64,000 nt of DNA from Ectobius pallidus (lineage: Eukaryota > Arthropoda > Insecta > Blattodea > Ectobiidae). The DNA is taken from positions 14,934,530-14,998,529 of the forward strand of contig CAXKWD010000006.1 in NCBI GenBank assembly GCA_964059195.1, given 5' to 3'. Both the position numbers and the translations under genes were made by a program. Positions 1 to 10,774 of the stretch are shown here, piece after piece (positions within the stretch are counted from its first letter, which is position 1; each line of letters opens with the position of its first letter). The notes beneath the pieces were generated by a model, which was not told the DNA's origin, did not search any database, and saw nothing but the letters and a program-made list of their open reading frames with translations.

Positions 1-87
1 CTATTCCCAACATTCTCCCACCAAGTTAACGGATAAATAGGAGTTAACTTAACCTAGTTATGGGAACACAAATTCTGCTCATTGGAA

Positions 88-369
88 CTAATTAACATAA
101 AACAAATTCAACTTAGTCCAAATATCTTTTTGGAACATTAATAATTCTTCCACATAAGGAGTTCTTTTTACTTCTTCTTCATCATTTACATGACCACAAG
201 ATACATCACTATCCTCTTTCACAGTCTGCTCTCTCCGTTCACAGTCTGGAATAAAAGATTTAATCTCTGATGATGGTCCACTAACTTTCGCTTCTAGAAG
301 GGGGTAAAGTCTTTGAACTGGACGCAGAGCTTCTCCAGATGCAGTCTTCAAGCGAACAAGGCGGATGAC
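88..369 (-). pseudogene. Pao integrase C-terminal tail after the in-frame stop
   Basis: Continues the DUF5641 domain in the same frame beyond the nonsense codon, with RLVRLKTASGEALRPVQ matching the usual end of BEL/Pao polyproteins. An acidic tail of about 60 codons follows. From its end to 23 there is only short non-coding sequence before the polypurine tract. Confidence 0.7.
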
Positions 370-2062
370 TTAATCCTTTCCAGGCATAGTTTCTATCACC
401 TTTCCTAAAGGCCAGTCCAGTCTCTTCAAATTGTCATTGCCAATTAAGACGACATCACCAACTTGAATACTTCCAAATTGTTTGGCATGCATCTGCTGTT
501 GAAGTTGACCCAAATATTCACTGCGGAATCTTTTTCTCAGATTCTCTCTGAGCTTTAATCTGTACTTCAATCTCTTGTTTAAGCTAGAGGATTCAACGAT
601 ATCAATCTCAGGCACAGACACTTCGTGAACATCCTGAATAAACATTGCAGGTGTTATGGCTTCTAGCTCATTTGAATTATCAGCTATATATGTCAGAGGT
701 CTCGAATTTATCACACTCTCACAGTCACATAATATTGTTTCCATCTCCGAATATGTGAGAGATGAACGTCCTAGTGTTCTCCGAAGTAACCTTTTTACAA
801 GGCCTATTAACCTCTCCCACCAACCTCTCCACCAGGAAGCAGTTGGAGGGTTGAATTTCCACTTTATTCTCTCAACCGAACAGTACTCGAGCACCTTGGA
901 CCAATCAATTCGCCTGAAAGCAGTCTCAGCACCAGAAAAATTAATCCCATTATCACTAAAAATTACAGCTGGTCTTCCTCTCCTTGCTACAAATCGCAGG
1001 AATGCTTGCAGAAAGGCATCTGTTGATAATGACAAGAGTAGCTCTAAGTGGACAGCTCGAGTAACTCCACATGTGAATAAACAAATCCATGCCTTTTCAG
1101 AGTTTTTCAGGAAAAGGGGTCCAGCCAGATCCACGCCTGAAATTTCAAAGGCAGCAGCATCTCTTACACGTTCTGCTGGAAGTGGTGGAGTGGGAACTCC
1201 TAATGGTTTAGCTTCCTGGCGCTTGCAGATAATACATTTAGTTAAGACTGATCTCAGGGTTCTTCTTCCACCTATCACCCAGAATCTTTCTCTCATAATT
1301 GAAAGCATACTCTGAACTCCAATATGACACTTTCGAACATGAGCATCCATAATCAATCGTGACACAAAGGGATGATTCCTTGGTAGAAGTACAGGATACC
1401 GAAAGTCATGGCTATCAGGTCTGTTGGAGATTTTAGTACGTATGCGGAAAAGACCATCATGATCTTCAAAGGGTTGAAGACTGGAGATTCTGGGGTCTGT
1501 AGTGCTAGAAAATGCATCTTTCTGAACTAAATACAGGACCTTTATTTCAGCAGAGTTAACTTCTTCAGTAGAAAGAGGTCCTGTTTTCTTCATATAATTT
1601 TCAGAGCCCACAGCTCTACAATTGTTCATGAACCGACACATCCAAGCAATCATTCTAATAATTTTTTCACTCTTTGAAAAGTATTTGTAGTACCAATCAC
1701 TTGGAAGGGGATCAGCTTCTTTACAAAGCATAGATGAAACAACCGTACTCTTTCTTTCTTGAGTTATAACATCCTCTTCAAATTCAACGTCACACAAAGG
1801 CCAATTACTTAGTGGTTGGTACAACCATTCAGGTCCCTCCCACCATGATGACTGAAGCAGCTTTTTTCCAGAACAACCTCTAGATGGCAGGTCACCAGGG
1901 TTACAGATACCTGGAACATGATGCCACTGTTCTATTTGAGTCAGCTTTTTAATCTCATCTACTTGGTTTCCCACAAATGTAGCCCACTGATCTTCCCTTT
2001 TAATCCATGCTAAGACAGTGGATGAATCGCTCCAAAAGTATGATTTACACCTAGTAAATTAT
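370..2062 (-). pseudogene. Pao integrase (RNase H tail, HHCC, DDE core)
   Basis: The frame starts within the RNase H tail (about 2060), carries an HHCC zinc-binding segment (AHVRKCHIGV ... CIICKR) and the DDE integrase core. The acidic residues are visible in GVDLAGPL, IFSDNGINFSG and WWERLIGLVKR. The C-terminal DUF5641 domain (GDVVLIGNDNLKRLDWPLGKV) follows. It ends at an in-frame TAA at 370, and homology resumes directly in the same frame (RLVRLKTASGEALRPVQRLYPL, to about 290), so this stop is a point nonsense mutation. Integration of the cDNA is the known family role. Confidence 0.85.
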
Positions 2063-3300
2063 CGATGCATGAAGTCTAGCACCAATCATAGCTGCTAGCA
2101 ATTCTAGGCGAGGTATAGTGACTGTATTTTTAGTAGGGGCAACCCTTGTCTTTGCTTGGATCAGCTGTACATTTACTTGCTGACTCGTCTCTACCCTCAA
2201 AAATACAGCTGCAGCGTAGGCATCCTTGCTGGCATCACAAAAGGTGTGAACACTCCATTCACCAGGTTCACTGTTAGAAGGTAGCCATCTTGGGATCTTC
2301 ACATCTTTCAAACATGCTACATCACCTGCCCATCTTGCAAATCTGTTTGCGATATCTTGATCCACCTCTTCATCCCATCCAATCTTCAAACTCCACAATT
2401 CTCTTAAGATAAGTTTTGGTTCTAGAGTCACAGGAGATGAAAAACCAATTGGATCAAACACTTTATGGGCTGCAGAAAGAATAGTCCTTTTGGTAATTTT
2501 CTCTGGAACATTTTGGAAACATTCTGGACTTATTGCCAATGTGTCATCTCTTCTATCCCAGACTAAACCAAGTACATTAGTGAGGCAAGTCTCTGGAGGA
2601 GCATCTGGATCTGTGAACTCCCACCCTCGTAATTCGAATTTGCCATCAGCCATAACTGATGTAGCTTCTTGAATGAATGCTTTAAGCTGCCTGTCATTGT
2701 CAAGACTAATGATCACATTATCAACATAGAAGCTATCCGAAAGACTCCTAATAGTGGCCTCGGAATATGGGGAAACTTCAAGTTGGCACTCACGAAGAAC
2801 TCTTGTTAGATGAAGTCTTATAACAGCATTCAGCAAATAAGGACTACAAACAACACCAAACACAACTCTCCTGTGTCGATAAACGATTATATTCCCTGTG
2901 TCATCCTTCCATAAGAATCGTAGAAAATTCCTATCATTAGTACATATACTAATCTGCAAGAAAGCTCTCCGGATGTCAGCAACAACTCCTACTTTCTTCA
3001 GACGAAAACTTAAAAGAAGTGGGGGTATCTCTTCTATCAATACTCTCCCCTTCTCCAAGCATATATTCAATGAGGGACTGTTCTTTTCACGAGCTGATGC
3101 ATCGAACACAGGCCTAATTTTTGTAGTACTATTTTCTTTGACAACATGTCTGTGAGGAAGATAATGACATCTGTCACTAGCAATCTCTGAGTCAGGAACT
3201 CTTTCAATTACACCTTCTTCAATCCATTCTTCAAAAACATGTTCATATTCTGAGTACAGTGAATTAGCTTTTAACTTCTTGACTGTAAGAATCCAGTCGT
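2051..3300 (-). pseudogene. Pao reverse transcriptase / RNase H fragment
   Basis: The frame encodes the reverse transcriptase palm and fingers (KIRPVFDASA, VVADIRRAFLQI, active-site box FYVDN) followed by the A17 peptidase/RNase H-like region (HTFCDASKDAYAAAVFL, VTIPRLELLAAMIGARL). It would copy the element RNA into DNA. The fourth residue of the YxDD box is Asn. YVDN also occurs in BEL/Pao proteins as I recall them, so it is not by itself proof of inactivation. The frame stops at 2051 while homology (FWSDSSTVLAWIKRE, about 2000-2060) continues in another frame, marking a third frameshift. Confidence 0.85.
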
Positions 3301-4069
3301 TTTTCAGCAAGAATGTAATTCGATGGGAGATGAGGGTGCCTGTCCTTCCAGGGAAGCTGGACTTCATATCGACCTTCAGAATTTACCTTCACAGTCTCTT
3401 CAAAATGCTTGTCAACTTCTGCCTGCAATTCAAGTTTAGTTTTCCTATCTGCAGGATCAGTAATGCCTATCAGCTCCAATTTCCATAGATCTGAGATATT
3501 TAAATCATTAATTAGCATTGAAGTTACAATCATAGCAGTTGTAACCCTAGGTTGTTTAATGGGGTATTTGCCAAAAATTGTCCATCCCAACCTAGTCTCC
3601 ATAGCTACCAATCCACCAGATAAATTTCTGATATTACCAGTGAATAGTCTAGCAGAAACATCAGCACCAATCAGGATTTCTATTGGTCCTGGAATACTTA
3701 TAAATTGTTGAAAATTATTAGTATGACCAACTATTTCATTAACCAATGCTTTGTCCTGAACAAGAGGTACACTATCACAAATATTGTCTTGGTCCAGTAC
3801 CTCAAAATTGCACAGAAAGTCATTACTGAGACTGGCCAGATAAATTCTATACTTATCATGCTCACAACTTCCAGTCTTTTGACCTCCAAATAGTGAATGG
3901 ACAATTATTTCCTTGCCAACAGGTGAATAGTTCATTTCTTGTGCTGTCCTCTTCAAAATGTAAGAACGTTGTGACCCTGTATCAAGAACTGCCTTCACAA
4001 TACGTTCTGAACCATTTCCTCATACTTTCACTTGTAGCGTAGGAAGCAACACACTGTTATCACATGTCA
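3264..4069 (-). pseudogene. Pao protease and N-terminal RT linker (DUF1758)
   Basis: The fragment has the aspartic protease motif VLDTGSQRSYI and the following DUF1758 domain, which in BEL/Pao elements processes the polyprotein. The open frame is 3264-3998. Upstream homology (CDNSVLLPTL, about 4015-4060) is in the same frame but is cut by one in-frame TGA at about 4020, probably a decayed Arg codon. At the downstream end the frame is lost at about 3285 and the RT continues in a different frame, so a second frameshift lies there. No function is expected in this copy. Confidence 0.82.
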
Positions 4070-5395
4070 AATTGGCACAGTCATTTCTTCGGGCTTGGTA
4101 ACGTCCGTACTGGTAACCACATTCTTGTTTCTCTTTAAGTCAGGACACAATAAGATAACATGGCGTTTGTCACAAATCAAACACTTTCGCTTAAAGGTAC
4201 ACCTTTTCGCCATATGGTTTGGCTTAACGCAAATGAAACAATGTTTCTTAGCTTTAATGATATCAAGCTTCACTGAGAGCGGCATATCTCGAGCTTTGTA
4301 GCAGTCAGCGCTACTATGCTGTACATCATTGCAAAATATACAAACTGAACGTTTATCTTCTTGTAATGAGAGTAAACCCATGGCTGTAGGAACTTCGGCT
4401 TGTCTTGAATATGATTTTGGACTGCTGTCTTTCTGAACTTTCTTTGGTCTATCAGTTGACTGCTTAAAACCTGACATGGCAACATGGATGCGTTCTTCAT
4501 TTTGAACTTCAGCTTTCATGAATGACATGAACTTATTAAGCCTTTGTTCTGCATTAGATATATCACTGTATAATGAACTCCGCTGCCATACTCTTAAGAA
4601 ATCTTCAGTCATGCATGATTCTAACAAAGGGCAAAGGATTTCTGCACATTTTCCAGTTGTAACACCAAGAGATCCAAGTGCCCTCAAATGACACTCCAAT
4701 TTATCGTACATATCCGTGAGGGAACGGTATGATTTATTTGCAGGAAGGGTCAAACCGAGAAGATCCCTAATATATACTTCAATAAGAAGGTCCTCCCTAC
4801 CAAACCGTTCTTGAAGTGCCTCAATCACTAATGTGTAGTTATCATCTGTAGCTGGCAAACTGTCTACAACAGATCTAGCTCTAGAGTTTGGTAGAATAGC
4901 TTGCATCAGGTAATAAAATTTATCTACCGGGGCAATCTCTTCATTATTGTGTATACGTTGGAATTGGTTCCAAAATGGCAGCCATTCCCTGAGTTCACCG
5001 CCAAACTTGCAAAATTCAATGGTGGGTAACTTGATTTTCCTATTTGTTTGAACATTAGATGACGGTTCTTCACTTGCAACAGATAGTTGATCTTGAGAAT
5101 CAGTTTTTGAGCACCGTACTTTTAACAGTGTATACTTATTACGATACTCATCAGCAGCTAATGCCTCTTCTTCTAATGCTTCCTCAGTTGCACCATTGTC
5201 CAACATATAATCTATAACTTGTTCATTCAGCACATTTATCTTCTCAAAATATCGTTCTATATTATCAAATGCTGCACAAGCTTCATCATATTTCTTCTCT
5301 TCTAAAAGCTTCTGCATTGTAGCTGCATTTCTGGTAAACAGACTTCTTTCAATTTTTCTTCTACTTTTAATTTTCTCCATTGTGGAAGTAATCAC
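4067..5395 (-). pseudogene. Pao gag (DUF1759-type) with two zinc knuckles
   Basis: An open frame of 442 codons encodes the capsid-like part of a BEL/Pao polyprotein. The N-terminal third is a charged coiled region. The middle (KLPTIEFCKFGG onward, about residue 120) matches the DUF1759 signature, in which a protein acts as the structural gag. The C-terminus has cysteine/histidine clusters, including CFICVKPNHMAKRC (CX2CX4HX4C) and CLICDKRHVILLC (CX2CX3HX4C), expected to bind nucleic acid. The frame ends after EMTVPI. Homology continues in another frame (about 4070), so the gag-protease junction is frameshifted. Either Met at the start of the frame could initiate. Confidence 0.82.
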
Positions 5396-5441
5396 AAAAC
5401 ACTGACAAAAACACTATCGTGCCGTCACTTTGGGTGCCAAA

Positions 5442-5632
5442 TGTCAAGTGTTTGGCCCTCCACCGAATGGAAAATAATTAAATATACTTAAAAAAGAACA
5501 CAGCTTTATTTCCCTTATAACAAAACCTCATGCCATATTTGTTCTTGAATTCTCAACAGTCACCAAGGCCTCCTAGATACTGACTACAGTATCTGGAAAC
5601 AAAAACATCTCACCCAGTACCTATTCCCAACA
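5442..5632 (-). repeat. 5' LTR of the Pao element
   Basis: About 191 bp, bounded on the minus strand by TGTTGGG... at 5632 and ...TTGACA at 5442, directly followed by the TGGCACCC primer-binding site. Only its outer 12 bp can be compared with the other LTR, which runs off the window. Confidence 0.65.
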
Positions 5633-6057
5633 CAGGGCTTCGATACCGAATATAAGCCCTCTAGAGGCGATTCACCTCAGAGCCAATCCATAGTGACGGG
5701 TGTGACATTTGGACAGATTTCATTACACTTATTTCTTTCTACCTCTGAACCATATTGCAGGAAAGTCATCAAAGTTTTTTGTGTTAACATACCAACCCAT
5801 TGGAAGTACAAAATATGATCTAATGTTTTTTCAAGGCTGTATGCTTGAGCTGGAAAATATATTGTGCATGTGACGGGTGTGACCATAATTGGACAAAGGT
5901 TTTTTCTTATGTAGGTTTAATTGAAATTTCTGTGAATTGATTAGCTTCACTATATTTGTTTTATTTTTTCAAGTAAGAGGACTGATAAACATACTGAAAT
6001 GCATAATTAGATTTTACAAAAATATTTATATAGTTATTGAAAATTTACTTTATCAGT
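5633..6057. repeat. decayed repeat with 14-bp GTGACGGGTGTGAC motifs
   Basis: Sequence between the Pao element and the SINE carries perfect copies of the 14-mer at 5693-5706 and 5870-5883. The minus strand is open over 5677-5886 and reads VTPVT at both motifs, so it may be a relic of a coding repeat. No known family was recognised. Confidence 0.45.
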
Positions 6058-6113
6058 GTGACGGGTGTGACGTGACGGGTGTGACGTGACAGGTGTGACA
6101 TGTCGGATGTGAC
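6058..6113 (+). repeat. tandem array of four 14-bp units
   Basis: Four consecutive 14-bp units: two perfect GTGACGGGTGTGAC (6058-6071, 6072-6085), one with a single change (6086-6099) and one more diverged (6100-6113). The same unit is scattered at 5693, 5870, 11929, 11952, 11975 and 12130. Confidence 0.85.
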
Positions 6114-6139
6114 AACATCAACTTATAACCAAGACTTAA

Positions 6140-6445
6140 ACTAAACTAAACTCCGTCCCTGGAGGGACTTGGCCTACCACCCGACCGCTGCATCATCTAC
6201 CGTAGGCAGATGGTAGGATTGGGGGGCATGTGGTCAGCACACCGACACCCACAGCCATTAATGATGGTTTTCATGACCGGAGACGCTACTTCTCTATCAA
6301 GTAGCTCCTCAATTTGAATCACGAGGCTGAATGCATCCCTACCAGACCTCCCTACCTCAGAAAAACTCAATGACGTACCGGGGATCGAACCCAGGCCGAT
6401 GGATCTGTAATCTGCAACGCTAACCACACTTTGCACCTTCTGCCT
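6140..6445 (-). mobile_element. tRNA-derived SINE, family B
   Basis: Minus-strand SINE of about 305 bp. The head has a pol III B-box (GGTTCGATCCC near 6385-6400), the body is conserved, and the tail is (TTTAG)n. A second copy lies at 21562-21880 on the + strand, about 80-85% similar by eye. The shared middle (TTCAAATTGAGGAGCTACTT) is unmistakable. Confidence 0.85.
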
Positions 6446-6494
6446 CTGTACCATTTTACATAAATTTCATGAAAATTTTTTGTGATAATATACC

Positions 6495-6637
6495 TATAAT
6501 AAAACAACGTATTCCCACTGACGAGTGGCACAGACTAAATTTTATTTAGAGACAAAAGACAAACAAACATGTCTACCGACAATGCAAGACAGATGGCAGC
6601 ACTAGTAACATATTGTGTAGATATTAGACCTTTAACA
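6495..6637 (-). repeat. copia 3' LTR
   Basis: 143 bp; begins TGTTAAAG on the minus strand and is identical to the 5' LTR except for one base. The polypurine tract lies immediately inside it. Confidence 0.93.
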
Positions 6638-6674
6638 CCCCCACTATATCTAACAATATGGATATACAAAAATA

Positions 6675-8045
6675 TTACAATCTTTGAATACCTAATACAT
6701 CCAAAAACTTATAATGTTTCATAACACATAAAGCCTTCGTGAATACATCAGCTGGCATCTCAGCTGTAGGCAAATACTTCACATTTACAATTTTATTTAC
6801 TACACATTCTCTACAAAAGTGAAACTTAATGTCTATGTGTTTTGTACGCTTGTGAAACATTGGATTCATAGTTAGCTTTTGTGCACTCTGATTATCGTTG
6901 AACAAATCAATGGTATACAAATTTTGTGTAATTTCATATAGTAAGTTTCTCAAATAAACAGCTTCTTTACATGCTTCTGTAATAGCCATATATTCGGCCT
7001 CACTACTAGACAAGGCTACAGTAGTTTGTTTTTTAGTTTCCCAAGAAATTACACAACCAGATAAAGTGAAAAAATATCCTGTATATGACTTCCTATCCAT
7101 AACATTTGCACCCCAATCTGCATCTACATATCCTTCTAATATTGAATTTCCATCAGCAGTGTACTTCAAACCGTAATTTTTAGTACATTTTAAATATCTC
7201 AATAGACGCTTTACATATGCACAATGTTCTCTAGAATAGCAATTGTTAAATTGACTCAAAAATCCAACTGCATAAGTAATATCAGGTCTGGTTAGAACTG
7301 CTAAGTACATTAGACAACCAATAACTTGCTGATATGGGAATTTTCCAACATAGTTTTCCCCCTTAGATACATGCAACTTAGTTTCCATAGGAGTCTGAAT
7401 GGGTTTGCATTGACTCATGTTAAATCTTTGCAACACCTGATCAATATAATCAGACTGGTTCAATGTGATAGTTTTCTCAGACTTATTAACACTTACATTG
7501 ACACCAAGACACTTTCTGATTTCACCTAAATCTTTAAGTTTGAAATGGCTAGCTAATTCATTTTTCAAATATTCTGTTTCTTTACAATCATTTGAAAAAA
7601 TAAAAAAATCATCCACAAAAAGTGTAACAATAGTCCTCAAATTATTTCTGACTTTTGTGAACATACATGGTTCTATCTTAGATCTCTTATAACCAATATT
7701 TAACAAACATTCATCCACTTTCCTGTACCATGCTCTCGAAGATTGTTTAAGCCCGTAGATTGCCTTTTTTAATTTAAGTACTTGACCCTCATGGGTCTGC
7801 TCGGAAAATCCTTCTGGCAACTGCATAAAAATGGTTTCATCAAGAGCACCATTCAGAAAGGCTGTAGTTACATCAAGGTGAGTAATGTCAAATCCTAACT
7901 TAACTGACAATGCAAATAGTAACCTCAATGTAGTATGCCTCACAACAGGAGAAAATGTTTCTGTATAGTCTATACCTTCAACTTGTGAAAAACCTTTAGC
8001 AACTAAACGTGCACGGAACCGAACTTTGTTATCACTATCATATTT
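6675..8045 (-). CDS. copia reverse transcriptase and RNase H (downstream of frameshift)
   Basis: Continues the polyprotein in a shifted frame. It contains ARLVAKGFSQVEGIDYTETFSP, the catalytic box FVDDFF (about 7610) and the Ty1/copia RNase H end (EGYVDADWGANV, KSYTGYFF, ALSSSEAEYMA, HKRTKHIDIKFHF). It has no stop until 6675, about 35 bp from the 3' LTR. The open frame nominally begins at a Met at 8114, but homology shows the true join is in the A-run, so those first codons are a shadow of the other frame. It would carry out cDNA synthesis and RNA removal. Confidence 0.92.
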   Translation of the reverse strand, partial: KYDSDNKVRFRARLVAKGFSQVEGIDYTETFSPVVRHTTLRLLFALSVKLGFDITHLDVTTAFLNGALDETIFMQLPEGFSEQTHEGQVLKLKKAIYGLKQSSRAWYRKVDECLLNIGYKRSKIEPCMFTKVRNNLRTIVTLFVDDFFIFSNDCKETEYLKNELASHFKLKDLGEIRKCLGVNVSVNKSEKTITLNQSDYIDQVLQRFNMSQCKPIQTPMETKLHVSKGENYVGKFPYQQVIGCLMYLAVLTRPDITYAVGFLSQFNNCYSREHCAYVKRLLRYLKCTKNYGLKYTADGNSILEGYVDADWGANVMDRKSYTGYFFTLSGCVISWETKKQTTVALSSSEAEYMAITEACKEAVYLRNLLYEITQNLYTIDLFNDNQSAQKLTMNPMFHKRTKHIDIKFHFCRECVVNKIVNVKYLPTAEMPADVFTKALCVMKHYKFLDVLGIQRL

Positions 8046-10611
8046 TTTTACGAAGCACCCACTTACACTGTACAACCCTACCATCTTGTGGACTTTCACA
8101 TAATTCCCACGCATCTTTTTCTTTGAAACACTGTAGTTCTTCTTGCATGGCCAACATCCACTGTTTCTTTTCTGGTCCGTTTAAAGCATCATGCAGTGTC
8201 AAACCTGCTACATCATCATAGGTTTCAGCGCTTGTACAAAGATTCGACATACCATATCTCTCTGGTGGTTTCCGTGTTCGTCTGGGTCTGTCCATGAAAT
8301 CTTCATTTTCACACTGAAGTGTACTCTCTGAGTCTTCACTGTTAGAGTTATCTTCAAGACTAGATGTTGATTCAAAACTTGTTACCTCCTGGCCTTGTTG
8401 TTCTGGTTTAACCTCATTTGATTCAAAACTTGTTACCTCCTGGCCTTGTTGTTCTGGTTTAACCTCATCCCCCACTGAAGCAACATTCTGGTCTTGCATT
8501 TGAATCATACATTCAGAATTGATTTCTGGCTCAATAATGACCACATCTCTACTTGTAAACACAGTCCTTGTTTCTGGATTATAGACTCTGTATCCCTTTA
8601 TGTCATCTGGGTATCCTGTAAGAATACATTTCACAGATTTCTTATCCCATTTCTTACGCTTTTGTTTAGCAACATGTACCATGACAGTGCTACCAAATAT
8701 CCTAATATGACTGATATCTGGTTTTGTGCCAGTCCATAGTTCATATGGCGTTTTATTATCCAACGCAGCAGCCACAGTTCGATTCTGCAGGTACACTGCC
8801 GTATTGGTGGCCTCAGCCCAAAACTCTTTTCCCAGGTTTGCATCAAACAGTAGACATCTCGCTTTTTCTACGACTGTGCGATTGAATCTTTCACATAAAC
8901 CATTTTGTTCTGGGGTGTATGGGTTGCTTTTCTGGTGGATAATACCAGCACTGTTTAGGTAATCTTCAAATTCCTTATTGCAATACTCTAAACCATTATC
9001 GCTTCTTATCACTTTTATTGTTCTTTTTGTTTGATTTTCCACCTGTGCTTTGAATATCTTGAAATACTTCAGAGCCTCATTTTTGTGCTTCAGAAAATAA
9101 ACAAATGTTATGCGACTGTAATCATCGACAAATAACAAGAAATACCTTGCTCCTCCTATCGATGTAGTCTCCATAGGGCCACAAATGTCTGTGTGCACTA
9201 AATCTAGCAAGTTGCTGCTTCTCTGACCACTGCCTTTAAATGGTAAGCGACACTGTTTACCTTCACAACATGTTGTACAAGAAGCCTTGCTTATTTCTGC
9301 TTTTTCATCAAATGACATTCCCAAGACAGCATTTTTCATTTTATTTAAGTATTCCTTGTTGACATGTCCTAATCTGCGATGCCATGTTACTCCTGACACA
9401 GCTGATGCAGCCAAATACTCCTGGGATACCAAGTTTACTTTGTATACCCCATTGACCAATACTGCTGTAGCGACTAACTGTTGCTTTTTATTGTAAACAC
9501 AACAGCTTTTATCTGTGAAAGACACACTGTTTCCTTTTTTTATTAGTTGACTGACTGATAGTAAGTTAGTAGTCAGAGATGGTATACAGCATACGTCTTC
9601 TACCACGATGTCGTACTCGCAATCATCAGTTGATGTCGTTATTTTAACATTGCCAGAACATAATACTGTCATCTTCTCGCTATTAGCTACAACAATTCCT
9701 TTATTTTGTTCATATCTGGCATTCATAACCCAACTTTCATTTGCTGTTAGGTGTACACTTGCCCCGGAGTCGATATACCAATCATTTTTGTTGAAATTCG
9801 CACTTAAAAATGTTGCACTAAATGCGTTTGATTGCATTCTTTCTTTATTTTTCTTATTTGCTGAATTATTTTCGTTATACATGCACTGATTTTTGTAATG
9901 GCCGACTTGTTTACATCGGTAGCATTTCACCGCCTTGGTGTTTGACTTCGACGGAATAGTAGTACTACCAACATTACAATTTTTCTTGGCCATAGACAAA
10001 TTATTCTTATTTTGCTTTGCATGATTTGAATGACTGACGAAAGCACCGTTCATTTCACTCTCGTTGTAATCTACCGACTCCATGTCTAATAATTTTGTCT
10101 TTATATTGTCTGCCGTAATGGAAATGCCCGAATGTTCGATTGCCATGATCATTGGAGCAAAACGATCTGGCAATCCAGCCAACAACAATGACCCTGTCCA
10201 TTGATCATTTATTTCAAATCCCGTTCCACTTAATTTCTGCGCAGTATCGATAATCTGCGTCACATATGACGTCATCGAACTGCAATTTTCTCGCCGGATT
10301 GAAATCAAATTTCTCAACAGACTTATTCTCCGTGAAAAGCCACTATCATCAAATAATTGCTGTAGTTTATTCCACAATTCTTTCGAAGATTTAACGGTTT
10401 TGACGTGGACATACAACGACTGGTCGATGGTCATAATCAATTTGGCTTTAGTTTTTTCGTCATCCGCGCTTGCTATTTCTTTTCCCGGTTCTGGCTTGAT
10501 ACAATGCTTCATGCCTTCGAGAACTAAGAAATTTTCTGCAGCGAAACACCACTCCGAATAATTATCGCGTCCCTTTAATTTCGGCACATTGATAAGGTAA
10601 TTGGTAGCCAT
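8038..10611 (-). CDS. copia gag, protease, integrase and start of RT (frameshifted copy)
   Basis: Open frame from the Met at 10611, chosen because the preceding in-frame Met gives an extra 10 residues that are not family-like. In order it has: the gag domain (LKGRDNYSEW); a CCHC knuckle CYRCKQVGHYKNQC; an aspartic protease with DSGASVHLT; an integrase zinc finger (WHRRLGHV ... CTTCCEGKQC); a DDE core (HTDICGPM, IRSDNGLEY, EQNGLCERFNRT); and the start of the RT (WMLAMQEELQCFKEKDAW). The product assembles the particle, matures it and integrates the cDNA. The frame ends early at 8038 because of one extra or missing A in the run at 8043-8049. A 17-residue in-frame duplication (EVKPEQQGQEVTSFES) precedes the RT. 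The break could be real or a homopolymer assembly error. Confidence 0.92.
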   Translation of the reverse strand: MATNYLINVPKLKGRDNYSEWCFAAENFLVLEGMKHCIKPEPGKEIASADDEKTKAKLIMTIDQSLYVHVKTVKSSKELWNKLQQLFDDSGFSRRISLLRNLISIRRENCSSMTSYVTQIIDTAQKLSGTGFEINDQWTGSLLLAGLPDRFAPMIMAIEHSGISITADNIKTKLLDMESVDYNESEMNGAFVSHSNHAKQNKNNLSMAKKNCNVGSTTIPSKSNTKAVKCYRCKQVGHYKNQCMYNENNSANKKNKERMQSNAFSATFLSANFNKNDWYIDSGASVHLTANESWVMNARYEQNKGIVVANSEKMTVLCSGNVKITTSTDDCEYDIVVEDVCCIPSLTTNLLSVSQLIKKGNSVSFTDKSCCVYNKKQQLVATAVLVNGVYKVNLVSQEYLAASAVSGVTWHRRLGHVNKEYLNKMKNAVLGMSFDEKAEISKASCTTCCEGKQCRLPFKGSGQRSSNLLDLVHTDICGPMETTSIGGARYFLLFVDDYSRITFVYFLKHKNEALKYFKIFKAQVENQTKRTIKVIRSDNGLEYCNKEFEDYLNSAGIIHQKSNPYTPEQNGLCERFNRTVVEKARCLLFDANLGKEFWAEATNTAVYLQNRTVAAALDNKTPYELWTGTKPDISHIRIFGSTVMVHVAKQKRKKWDKKSVKCILTGYPDDIKGYRVYNPETRTVFTSRDVVIIEPEINSECMIQMQDQNVASVGDEVKPEQQGQEVTSFESNEVKPEQQGQEVTSFESTSSLEDNSNSEDSESTLQCENEDFMDRPRRTRKPPERYGMSNLCTSAETYDDVAGLTLHDALNGPEKKQWMLAMQEELQCFKEKDAWELCESPQDGRVVQCKWVLRKKI
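8368..8469 (-). repeat. 51-bp in-frame tandem duplication inside copia pol
   Basis: Two adjacent 51-bp copies (8368-8418, 8419-8469), essentially identical. They encode a repeated 17-residue Glu/Gln-rich spacer between integrase and RT. The length is a multiple of three, so the frame is kept. Confidence 0.9.
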
Positions 10612-10774
10612 TTTTGACGAACAGTTTTTACACTTATACACTGCGATAATTAATACGATCAGTCAGTTCACAGCTAAATCGCACTGAATACTGTCTTTTA
10701 ACACTTGCTTTACTGCAAAATCCTTGTTAAAACGACTCAATACTGCAATTTTATGAGCTTCTGGGCCCATAACC

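Larger units (their letters stand above)
1..5632 (-). mobile_element. BEL/Pao LTR retrotransposon, decayed, 3' LTR cut by window edge
   Basis: Minus-strand element with gag, aspartic protease, reverse transcriptase/RNase H and integrase in the BEL/Pao order. The 5' LTR is 5442-5632; its first bases on the minus strand (TGTTGGGAATAG) recur at window positions 12-1, so only 12 bp of the 3' LTR are visible. A purine-rich tract (GGTGGGAGAA on the minus strand, 13-22) lies beside it, as expected for a polypurine tract. Just inside the 5' LTR a TGGCACCC-type primer-binding site occurs near 5425-5440. The coding region is broken by about three frameshifts and two in-frame stops, so this copy is inactive. 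The second target duplication is outside the window. Family assignment is firm; the LTR limits are inferred from the repeated terminus. Confidence 0.88.

Noticed and set aside
656..1315. 219-codon + strand open frame
   Set aside because: Antisense shadow of the Pao integrase; no protein-like features of its own.
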